From positions 1 to 51,730 of IMG/VR virus record IMGVR_UViG_3300012936_000021: a stretch of DNA of 51,730 nucleotides. One strand, written 5' to 3'. The stretch is from a virus. A program made the position numbers and the translations under genes. This document shows positions 1 through 6,777 of the stretch, piece by piece (the stretch's first letter is position 1; each line of letters begins with the position of its first letter). A model generated the notes under the pieces. The model was not told where the DNA came from. It did not search any database and saw only the letters and a list, made by a program, of their open reading frames with translations.

Positions 1-510
1 GCAGAAGCAAGTATAAGCTCAGTACCACAATTTTTAAATGAAACATTTCCTGGCTGGGAATTTCAATCAGCAGAAGAAGCTTTATATGAAAGAATAGAAA
101 ACATTGATACAAAGTTTAAAGGCTATATCGATTGTATAATAAAAGTCCCACACAAAGAAAAATATAAATACTGGGTGTTAGATTGGAAAACTTCCAATGG
201 AAGGGGATGGTCTTTGGATAAACAAAGAGACTTTAAGACACAAGCACAAGTTATACTTTATAAACACTTTTGGGGAACTAAGTATAACATCTCAATGAAA
301 GATATCCAGTGTGGTTTTGTCTTACTTAAAAAGGTTAAGACTGTAGGAAAATCATGTCAACTAATAAAAGTTTCAGCAGGACCAAAAAACTTAGAAAAGT
401 CACAGAAAATGGTTAGGAGCATGATTAAAACTGTAGAGAAACAATTTTTTCTAAAAAATAGAAATTCTTGTATGTTTTGTGAATTTAAAAACACAGATTA
501 TTGTAGATAG
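1..510 (+). CDS. PD-(D/E)XK (Cas4/RecB-like) nuclease, 5' end cut by window
   Basis: The reading frame is open from base 1, so the gene begins outside the window and only its last 169 codons are present. The visible part has the PD-(D/E)XK nuclease layout: a G-Y-I-D segment at bases 115-126 followed by a beta-strand with D-W-K-T at 181-192, matching the acidic residue and the (D/E)-x-K catalytic pair. The C-terminus carries C-x2-C-x8-C just before the stop. This is the spacing seen in Cas4/AddB-type nucleases, where such cysteines help bind an iron-sulfur cluster; a fourth cysteine would lie upstream, out of view. Phage members of the family are DNA exonucleases in recombination or DNA processing. 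It is followed after 6 nt by a glycosyltransferase gene. The GTG at 175 is internal and not a believable start, because the catalytic GYID lies before it. The family call is fairly secure; the exact substrate is unknown. Confidence 0.72.
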   Translation, partial: AEASISSVPQFLNETFPGWEFQSAEEALYERIENIDTKFKGYIDCIIKVPHKEKYKYWVLDWKTSNGRGWSLDKQRDFKTQAQVILYKHFWGTKYNISMKDIQCGFVLLKKVKTVGKSCQLIKVSAGPKNLEKSQKMVRSMIKTVEKQFFLKNRNSCMFCEFKNTDYCR

Positions 511-516
511 GTTTAA

Positions 517-1749
517 ATGAGTAAAAAGAAAATACTAATAATTTCAGATCACGCTTTATCACCAAGCGGAGTAGGCTTACAAACAAAGTATTTAGCAGAA
601 GGTCTTTTAAAAACAGGTGACTATACAATAATTCAGCTCGGTGCTGCGATAAAGCATCAAAACTATAACACAGTTAAAGTATGTGAAGACTTTTACATAA
701 AACCTATAGATGGATTTGGAAACGTCAATTTATTGCGTTCTGTTTTACTTAATGAACAACCTGACGCTTTGATTATTTTTACAGATCCTAGATTTTTTAG
801 TTGGCTTTTTGAAATTGAAGACGAAATAAGACAAGTTTGTCCTATTTTGTGGTGGCATGTTTGGGATAACTATCCATACCCTGATTTTAACGAGTGGATG
901 TATGAATCAACAGACGTTATAAATTGTCACTCTTATTTAACATACAGTATGTTAAAGGGAAAATTCTCTGAAAAAGTTAATTTTATTCCTCATACTTTTC
1001 CTAAAAGCGTTTTTTTTAAGCTTTCAAAAAATATTATAAAGAAAGAAAAAATAAAGATTCTAGGTAAAGAAAGAGAAGATAATTTTGTCTGTATATGGGT
1101 AAATAGAAACTGTAAGAGAAAAAGACCTGCTGACTTGCTTTATGGTTGGAAAAGATTTGTTAAAATGATTGAAGGCAAAAAAAGAAAAGCAACTTTACTA
1201 CTACATACAAATCCTCTTGATGAATCTGGACAAAACTTATTTGAAATATGCAATAATTTAAACATACTAGACTCAGTTGCTTTTTCAACACAAAAAGTAT
1301 CGGAAAGAGAAATTAATATTCTTCACAATATAGCTGACGTCTGTATCAATGTCAGCTTTAATGAAGGATTTGGATTATCCACTCTTTCTTCAATGATGAC
1401 AGGAACGCCTATTATAGCTTCTAAAACAGGCGGTCTAACTAGACAGGTAGTTGATCATAGAGACAATACACAAAATGGGATTGCATTAGAAATAGATATG
1501 CAAACTGTTGTAGGAAATCAACATGTACCTTATATTTTTGAAGATTACGTAAGCCACGAAAATGTTGCGAAAGGTTTATACAAGATGTATAAAATAGAAA
1601 ATAAAGATCTAGAAAATCTTTCTAAAAAAGTTGAAAGTTACACAAAGTCTGAATTTGATTACATAAAGATGATTGAAGCTTGGGATAAATCTTTGAAACA
1701 AGCAATTCAAAAAAATAAATTAACAAAAATTGAGGTAATAAGTTTATGA
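517..1749 (+). CDS. GT-B fold glycosyltransferase (group 1/GT4-like)
   Basis: This 410-residue protein has two Rossmann-like halves as in GT-B glycosyltransferases. The N-terminal half starts with a beta-strand and a glycine-rich turn (IISDHALSPSGVG). The C-terminal donor-binding half holds a segment of the form NEGFGLSTLSSMMTGTP around residues 282-298, the usual nucleotide-sugar site. In most relatives this site is an E-x7-E motif; here the first Glu is at 283 but the second position, 291, is Ser. The gene ends in a 4-nt ATGA overlap with a second glycosyltransferase, so the two are probably translated together. In phages such enzymes modify hypermodified DNA bases, virion proteins or host surface sugars; nothing in the window tells which. 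No base-hydroxylating enzyme is seen nearby. Confidence 0.8.
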   Translation: MSKKKILIISDHALSPSGVGLQTKYLAEGLLKTGDYTIIQLGAAIKHQNYNTVKVCEDFYIKPIDGFGNVNLLRSVLLNEQPDALIIFTDPRFFSWLFEIEDEIRQVCPILWWHVWDNYPYPDFNEWMYESTDVINCHSYLTYSMLKGKFSEKVNFIPHTFPKSVFFKLSKNIIKKEKIKILGKEREDNFVCIWVNRNCKRKRPADLLYGWKRFVKMIEGKKRKATLLLHTNPLDESGQNLFEICNNLNILDSVAFSTQKVSEREINILHNIADVCINVSFNEGFGLSTLSSMMTGTPIIASKTGGLTRQVVDHRDNTQNGIALEIDMQTVVGNQHVPYIFEDYVSHENVAKGLYKMYKIENKDLENLSKKVESYTKSEFDYIKMIEAWDKSLKQAIQKNKLTKIEVISL

Positions 1750-2909
1750 AAAAAGTTTTAATCAAAGGTCCGCTATTAACAAGTTCTGGTTACGGTGTAC
1801 ATGCAAGACAAGTGTTTAATGCTTTAAAAACAAGAAAAGATATTGACTTATATACACAGGTTACAAATTGGGGAAATTGCTCTTGGATTCTAGATACTAG
1901 TAGTAAAACAATTAAAGACATATTAGAATGTAGTCATAAAACAAAAACTTTTAAAAAATTTGACGAGTCTTTTCAAGTACTAATTCCAAATGAATGGAGT
2001 AAAATAGCTACTAAAGACTTTGGAGTTACTGCAGGATTTGAGTGTGACATAGTAAAAAAGTCGTGGATAGAAGACTGTAATAGCATGGATGCGGTCATTG
2101 TCCCTTCTTTGTTTGCGAAAAATGCTTTTTTAAAGACTTGCAAAAAAAATAAAATAAATCTTAAAACTAAAATTAGTGTAATTAATGAGTGGTACTACAG
2201 AGACTTTGACAAAGAAGAAAGCAATTCAAATTTAGATATTGACCAGCATTTTAAGTTTAAAAAAAATATTTTAATATTTTGTCAAGTTTCAAACATAGAT
2301 TCAAAAAGTGATAGAAAAAACTTAATAAAAACTATAACATCAGCTTGTGATGCTATTGAAGACTTTAACTGTGGGATATTACTTAAAACTAACTTAGGAA
2401 AATCATCAAATTTATATAAGAAAAAAATAATAGAAATTATTAAAGAACGTATAGATATTAAGTTTCATAAAAAAATAAGCTTTTTGTTTGGTAATTTTTC
2501 TATATCTGAACTAAAAAGCTTGTATGAAAATGAAAAAATAAGTTGCTTTTTATCTGGAACAAGAGGTGAAGGCTGGGGACTGCCTTTTATAGAAGCAGCT
2601 GCTTGTGGATTACCAATAATTGCACCAAATCATTCTGCATATAAAGAATTCTTAGAAGAAGATTTTATAAAAGTCAATTATAGTTTAGTAACTTTTAATA
2701 ATGATCCAAGATTTACTGATCGGGAAGAAGAACCAAAATGGGCAGAATTTGAATATAAAGACATGGTAGACAAAATACATTTATTTTTTAAAAATGAAAA
2801 AAAATTCAACAATATTTCAGTCAATAGAAAAAAAATAATTAAACAAAATTTTAACTTTAATAATATAATTGTTAATTATACAAAATTTTTTGAAAGCAAT
2901 TGTAAATGA
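1746..2909 (+). CDS. GT-B fold glycosyltransferase, second of a tandem pair
   Basis: The 387-residue product begins with a strand and the S-G-Y-G-V-H-A-R acceptor-side loop typical of GT4-like glycosyltransferases. Around residues 100-125 it has the family pattern of a charged helix followed by D-A-V-I-V-P-S-x-F. The donor-site motif EGWGLPFIEAAACGLP around residues 275-290 keeps both glutamates of E-x7-E (275 and 283), unlike its upstream neighbour. It overlaps that neighbour by 4 nt and the next gene by 4 nt, so this is a tightly coupled three-gene unit. The pair may act in sequence on one acceptor, or one may be a non-catalytic partner; that is inference. Acceptor and donor sugar cannot be read from the sequence. 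Confidence 0.82.
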   Translation: MKKVLIKGPLLTSSGYGVHARQVFNALKTRKDIDLYTQVTNWGNCSWILDTSSKTIKDILECSHKTKTFKKFDESFQVLIPNEWSKIATKDFGVTAGFECDIVKKSWIEDCNSMDAVIVPSLFAKNAFLKTCKKNKINLKTKISVINEWYYRDFDKEESNSNLDIDQHFKFKKNILIFCQVSNIDSKSDRKNLIKTITSACDAIEDFNCGILLKTNLGKSSNLYKKKIIEIIKERIDIKFHKKISFLFGNFSISELKSLYENEKISCFLSGTRGEGWGLPFIEAAACGLPIIAPNHSAYKEFLEEDFIKVNYSLVTFNNDPRFTDREEEPKWAEFEYKDMVDKIHLFFKNEKKFNNISVNRKKIIKQNFNFNNIIVNYTKFFESNCK

Positions 2910-3220
2910 CATACTTGCTAATAGCATCAATTTTAATAAATATTTTTTTTATATATTATTGCATTAAGTTTGCACTAATAATAATCAAAGTACAAGCAAC
3001 TATAGAAAACTCTTTAGACAAAATTGATAGAAAATACAACAGAATTAGTCAAATTACAAAAATACCTGTTTTTTATGATAGTCCAGAAATAAAAAAAATT
3101 ATTCAAGAAATCATAGAAGTACAAGATGTTGTTTATGAAATTGCACTAGACTTATCTCAGTCTACTTCGACAAAAAAAACAAAAGAAGAGACATATCTTG
3201 AACAACAAAACGAAAACTAA
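2906..3220 (+). CDS. Small membrane-anchored protein of unknown function
   Basis: The 104-residue product has one strong hydrophobic segment at roughly residues 3-28, then a hydrophilic region with heptad-like spacing of I/L/V that could form a short coiled coil. It ends in a Lys/Thr/Glu-rich tail. It looks like a single-span inner-membrane protein with its long C-terminal part on one side. The start overlaps the preceding glycosyltransferase by 4 nt (ATGA) and its end overlaps the TTG-started reading of the sigma factor gene by 23 nt. Small membrane proteins of this shape are common beside late-transcription and baseplate genes in marine T4-like phages, but I do not recognise a named family. 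An A8 run at 3172-3179 near its 3' end is noted under findings. Confidence 0.6.
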   Translation: MTYLLIASILINIFFIYYCIKFALIIIKVQATIENSLDKIDRKYNRISQITKIPVFYDSPEIKKIIQEIIEVQDVVYEIALDLSQSTSTKKTKEETYLEQQNEN

Positions 3221-3935
3221 AAAAAAATCAAAAAGTAAAAAAAACTACTATTTTACAATGGAGACACAGCAAAAAATAGAAGAATATCAAAAGTCTAAAA
3301 CAAAGAGACTAAAAGATACAATTTATGTCAACCACATACACCCAGCGTTTAAAGAGTTAGTACATAATTTAGTTTCTGTTTATAAATTTAAATCTTCTTC
3401 TGAGGACATTAACCATCTTAAACACGACTGCGTTGCTTTTTTATATGAAACTATACACAAGTGGAAACCTGAAAATGGTACTAAAGCTTTTTCTTATTTT
3501 AATGTAGTTGCAAAAAACTGGTTAACAATACACACGAGAAGACTTTTAAAAAATTCAAAAAGAAACGTGTCCATAGAAAACACAGAAGACATGAGTAGTT
3601 ATGAAAAAACTCAACTTAATAGACTTGAAAAAGATATTAGTGTAATATATCAAGAAAACGAAGAAAGAGAATTGTTTTTACCTAACTTTATCGAAATGAC
3701 TGATGTTATACGAACTAAACTCAAAGATGATAGAGATAAAAAATGTATCGATGCTATTCAGCAAATATTTCGGAATGCAAATGATTTAGACTACTTAAAT
3801 AAGCGTGCAGTCTTTGTTTATTTAAGAGAAATATCTGGTCTTAATAATAGCGAACTAAGTTCAAGTCTTTCAACTATAAGAAAGCACTATAGAAAAATCT
3901 GTAGCCCAGGTTCAAAATATTACATGATGTTTTAA
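3198..3935 (+). CDS. 55: gp55-like RNA polymerase sigma factor for late transcription
   Basis: The protein of up to 245 residues has the sigma-70 region-2 pattern of T4 gp55: a helix with the aromatic-rich segment W-K-P-E-N-G-T-K-A-F-S-Y-F followed by K-N-W-L-T-I-H-T-R-R around residues 92-115. This part would bind the core polymerase and melt the late promoter. The last 60 residues contain a helix-turn-helix-like stretch (F-V-Y-L-R-E-I-S-G-L-N-N-S-E-L) resembling region 4, and the chain ends in hydrophobic Y-Y-M-M-F, possibly for sliding-clamp contact as in T4 gp55 (inference). Two starts are possible: TTG at 3198 with AGAAGAG upstream, which adds a Lys-rich leader, or ATG at 3258. TTG is given because the N-Y-Y-F segment just before the ATG looks like part of the fold. 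Its presence agrees with TATAAATA late boxes in the window. Confidence 0.75.
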   Translation: MNNKTKTKKKSKSKKNYYFTMETQQKIEEYQKSKTKRLKDTIYVNHIHPAFKELVHNLVSVYKFKSSSEDINHLKHDCVAFLYETIHKWKPENGTKAFSYFNVVAKNWLTIHTRRLLKNSKRNVSIENTEDMSSYEKTQLNRLEKDISVIYQENEERELFLPNFIEMTDVIRTKLKDDRDKKCIDAIQQIFRNANDLDYLNKRAVFVYLREISGLNNSELSSSLSTIRKHYRKICSPGSKYYMMF

Positions 3936-3948
3936 GAGGTAGGTAAAA

Positions 3949-4326
3949 ATGAAAGAAAGTCAAATTGAAACATTGTCAGATAAAATTGACAAAAACAACG
4001 AAAAAGAAAGCCAAATAAAAAACTTTTCAGATATTCTCGATGCAATAGACACTCTTGAAAATAAAAAGAAAGCACTCTGGAAAGAAATATATCAAAATGC
4101 GATTGAAGACAGAGAAAAAGCGAAGCTTCTTTTTAATGATGCATACATATCTATGCAAGGAGGTGTTAATGAGCATATGAATATAGGCTCAGTTATGTCA
4201 AAATATATGGAAAGAATGTGTAAATCAAATGACCAAATATTAAAGTTAGCAGAATTAATTGCTAAAGAAGAAGAAAAAAGCGAAACAATATCAGACGATG
4301 ATATTTTTGGAAAAATCAAGGACTAG
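3949..4326 (+). CDS. Probable small terminase subunit (gp16-like)
   Basis: The 125-residue, helix-rich, charged protein has a central stretch (E-H-M-N-I-G-S-V-M-S-K-Y-M ... N-D-Q-I-L-K-L, residues about 73-100) that lines up by eye with T4 gp16, where H-M-E-V-F is followed by an M-x2-M pattern and N-R-E-I-L-K-L. The T4 small terminase forms a ring that recognises DNA and regulates the gp17 motor. The length is a little below the 164 residues of T4 gp16. The C-terminus (D-D-D-I-F-G-K-I) is acidic-hydrophobic. Against this call, the gene is far from gp17 (at 39978) and beside gp55, so a gp33-type late-transcription co-activator is the main alternative. The start at 3949 has AAGAGGTAGG just upstream, a good ribosome-binding site. 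Confidence 0.48.
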   Translation: MKESQIETLSDKIDKNNEKESQIKNFSDILDAIDTLENKKKALWKEIYQNAIEDREKAKLLFNDAYISMQGGVNEHMNIGSVMSKYMERMCKSNDQILKLAELIAKEEEKSETISDDDIFGKIKD

Positions 4327-4329
4327 CTT

Positions 4330-6234
4330 ATGTTTTTGCAGGCAAAATGTCTTTTAGTTATTGATAGACAATATAAAAGTGAATACGATATTGTACAAGA
4401 GTTAAGAAATTTAAATATATTAGATGTTGTATTTAAGAAAAGTTATTTTGAAAACAAAGTACAAATAGATAATTTTATTAAAATGCTTCCTCAAAATACA
4501 GTAATTTCAAAAAAAATTACTGGAGACTTTTCTGCAAGTGAAGACTATTTTATTTCTCTTCCTTTTTTTTCTTCACACTTTAAAGTTCCTGTTAAGCGCG
4601 GAGAAAATATTTGGATATTTCCTTATACAAATAAATTTCCGGGAAAAATTAATTCGAACAGCTTCTGGATAAGTAGAGTACACGGTTATAAAGTTTCTGA
4701 AGATGTTAATTACACTTTTAGTGCTAGAGATAAAAGTGCTTCAAACGGTATAAGAAATTATTTTAATGAAATTTCAAATGAAAGTGAGACAAAATCAAAT
4801 AAAAAGAGAGAACTAAAGTCTCATAAAAAAGATATATCGGGAGGTATTCTTAAACCTATTGTAGGTTTTTCAAAGGAAGAAGAACTTACTTTTGAAGAAG
4901 CTGTTTATTTAAACAACAGCGTTATGAGTCAAAGTCTTAGAGCAGTCCCTTCTATACACAATAATTCTGAAGATTTGATATTACAAGGCTCAAATAACAC
5001 TTTAATAGAGCTCACTTCACAAAATAATTTAAAAAGCAATTTAGAAAACAAAAACAAAGGAGAAATAAACATACTTTCAGGTATGGGAAAATACGAGAAT
5101 TTAGATAGCATTGTTGAAATAGGATTCTTTATTAACAAAATTGGAGAAGTACAAGACGATAGCTTTGCTATGACGATAAAGCAAAATAGCACAATCCCAG
5201 TCGAAATATTGCATATAGACTCTCAAATATCAGAAAACTTTAAAATGCCTGAAATTTATGATACTCTTACCAATGTAAATAACTTGACTGATTTTAGATT
5301 AAAAAGTCTTTTAAATGACGCTTCTAGAATAACCCTTTCAGAAAATTACTCTTATTTTAATGATTCAATAACTACACAAAATATACCTTACTATGAGGAA
5401 TTAGAGTCAATAAAAGAAATTAACGCTTTCTTAAAAGATGAAAATAAAAAAAAGAATGTTTTTTATTATAAACCGATTTTTTCTAGAGGAATTAATTCTT
5501 CTTTACCTTCAATTAGTTTAGTTTCAAGTAATATTGAAATTTACTCTAGAAAGGAAGGTAACAATATAAGTCTAACGAAAGAGTATGAGTTAGTCTTAAA
5601 TGATAAAGAAAAAGTTAATTCATTCTCTTTCGTTAGATTAAGCAAAAATGGTGATATCTTTATAGACGGAAGCAGAATTTTTATTGGTAGTTCTAGTATA
5701 GAAAAAACAAAGTCTGGATTTAAAAACGGCAAAGGAACAGTAATTAGACTAGGTGAAAGCGAAGAAAGTCAATCGCTGGTATTAGGAGAGCAGCTTAAAG
5801 TTTTTTTGCAAGAATTTTTAGATGTTTCTAGAGAAGATATGCAAGATACAAAAACCTTGTTTTTAGATACTAAAAAATCTATTGAAAAAATTAATAAAAA
5901 ATTAATAGATGAGTTTAATTTAAAGTTAAATTCTTCACTTTCTACTTTAGGATCTAATTCTTCTAAAATAACTGCAATCTCATCACTTCCACAAGTTCCT
6001 GGTCCTGCATTGGCGACACAGTTAGTTGCTATTTATGCAACAATTAGCGATTTAATATTAAATTTACAAAATGCAATATTACAATTCCAAAAAGAGTCTT
6101 TGAAGATTCAAAACAAACTAAAAGAAAACATAGATAAAAAACAACTAAATAGAGATCAAGAACTCTCTTTGCGACTACAACAAATTGAAAATAATATTGA
6201 TAAAATTTTAAGTAAAATAAGTAAAACATCTTAG
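4330..6234 (+). CDS. Baseplate hub/spike-like structural protein (gp5-type OB fold)
   Basis: In the 634-residue product the N-terminal 150 residues contain L-P-F-F-S-S-H-F-K-V-P-V-K-R-G-E-N-I-W and then F-W-I-S-R-V-H-G, ending in D-V-N-Y-T. This is the OB-fold pattern of gp5-like hub proteins, in which a small barrel sits on the tail tube. A later segment around residues 435-470 (S-F-V-R-L-S-K-N-G-D-I-F-I-D-G-S-R-I-F-I-G) has the short repetitive beta strands expected of a spike stem. The last 140 residues are strongly helical, with a hydrophobic stretch flanked by coiled-coil heptads. No lysozyme domain such as that inserted in T4 gp5 is visible. The gene lies directly before gp25 and gp6, which supports a baseplate role. 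It could instead be another central baseplate component. Confidence 0.55.
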   Translation: MFLQAKCLLVIDRQYKSEYDIVQELRNLNILDVVFKKSYFENKVQIDNFIKMLPQNTVISKKITGDFSASEDYFISLPFFSSHFKVPVKRGENIWIFPYTNKFPGKINSNSFWISRVHGYKVSEDVNYTFSARDKSASNGIRNYFNEISNESETKSNKKRELKSHKKDISGGILKPIVGFSKEEELTFEEAVYLNNSVMSQSLRAVPSIHNNSEDLILQGSNNTLIELTSQNNLKSNLENKNKGEINILSGMGKYENLDSIVEIGFFINKIGEVQDDSFAMTIKQNSTIPVEILHIDSQISENFKMPEIYDTLTNVNNLTDFRLKSLLNDASRITLSENYSYFNDSITTQNIPYYEELESIKEINAFLKDENKKKNVFYYKPIFSRGINSSLPSISLVSSNIEIYSRKEGNNISLTKEYELVLNDKEKVNSFSFVRLSKNGDIFIDGSRIFIGSSSIEKTKSGFKNGKGTVIRLGESEESQSLVLGEQLKVFLQEFLDVSREDMQDTKTLFLDTKKSIEKINKKLIDEFNLKLNSSLSTLGSNSSKITAISSLPQVPGPALATQLVAIYATISDLILNLQNAILQFQKESLKIQNKLKENIDKKQLNRDQELSLRLQQIENNIDKILSKISKTS

Positions 6235-6245
6235 CGTTTATTTTT

Positions 6246-6253
6246 TATAAATA
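6246..6253 (+). promoter_or_regulatory. T4-type late promoter box (TATAAATA) before gp25
   Basis: A perfect TATAAATA lies in the 42-nt gap between the hub-like gene and gp25, 24 nt before the gp25 ATG. It matches the T4 late promoter consensus read by gp55-containing polymerase, and a gp55-like gene is present at 3198. In so AT-rich a genome such octamers also occur by chance inside genes, so its place in a short intergenic gap is the main support. Confidence 0.55.
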
Positions 6254-6266
6254 ATTATTTATTATT

Positions 6267-6270
6267 GAGG
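6267..6270 (+). promoter_or_regulatory. Ribosome-binding site fixing the gp25 start
   Basis: GAGG ends 6 nt before the ATG at 6277. The frame also has a TTG at 6265, but this lies inside the Shine-Dalgarno sequence, so 6277 is the believable start. Confidence 0.7.
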
Positions 6271-6276
6271 TGTTTT

Positions 6277-6777
6277 ATGACAGCATTTAAATTTAAAAAC
6301 GTAGGCAACAATCTTGAAGAAAAAATTCAAGAAATAAATGTAAACGAAAGTATAGAAAAAGACAGTTTAATGCCTGTTGGTATTCAAATGCCTCTTCGCA
6401 AAGGTAGGGGGAAAAATGAAACTTTGTTTAAGATGAACAATAATGTTTTTGACCAGATTTCAAATAATCTTAAAGTCTTTCTAACAACTAAAAAAGGTGA
6501 GCTTTTAGGAAAACCCGATTTTGGAACTTTACTATTTAATATTTATAATAGAACAGATCTAGATTTAACAGACATTGAAAATATTGCAATGCAAGAAATT
6601 AGTGAAGGAATTAGTAAATATTTTCCTTTTGTCACATTAATAGACTTTGAAACTAATGAAATCAAAAGTGACAAAACTCTAAATGCAAATTATTTCAATA
6701 TAGATATTAGATACACAATTCAAGGATTTGAAGACAATATGAATATAATTAGTCTAAAAGTCAGGAGATCAATTTAA
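6277..6777 (+). CDS. 25: Baseplate wedge protein gp25 (lysozyme-like gpW/gp25 family)
   Basis: This 166-residue protein carries the gpW/gp25 family core. A helix (F-D-Q-I-S-N-N-L-K-V-F-L) is followed by the signature K-G-E-L-L-G-K-P-D-F-G-T-L-L-F-N around residues 74-90, then a helical pair and a closing beta sheet. Gp25 is part of the inner baseplate ring that holds the wedges together and starts sheath polymerisation in contractile tails, so its presence implies a contractile (myovirus-type) injection machine. It is somewhat longer than T4 gp25 (132 aa) because of an N-terminal extension. The start at 6277 is chosen from the GAGG ribosome-binding site; a TATAAATA late box lies just upstream. 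The next gene, gp6, begins directly after the stop codon, and this order is common in contractile phages. Confidence 0.85.
   Translation: MTAFKFKNVGNNLEEKIQEINVNESIEKDSLMPVGIQMPLRKGRGKNETLFKMNNNVFDQISNNLKVFLTTKKGELLGKPDFGTLLFNIYNRTDLDLTDIENIAMQEISEGISKYFPFVTLIDFETNEIKSDKTLNANYFNIDIRYTIQGFEDNMNIISLKVRRSI

Noticed and set aside
163-170. TATAAATA octamers inside genes (for example 163, 13554, 16483, 17605)
   Set aside because: Such matches are expected roughly a dozen times by chance in DNA this AT-rich; these lie deep in coding sequence and are not placed before a start codon. Only gap-located copies were kept, plus one weak case at 39522.
1-510. Cas4-like nuclease as part of a CRISPR system
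   Set aside because: No repeats, array or other cas genes are seen anywhere in the window; such nucleases are common as stand-alone phage genes.
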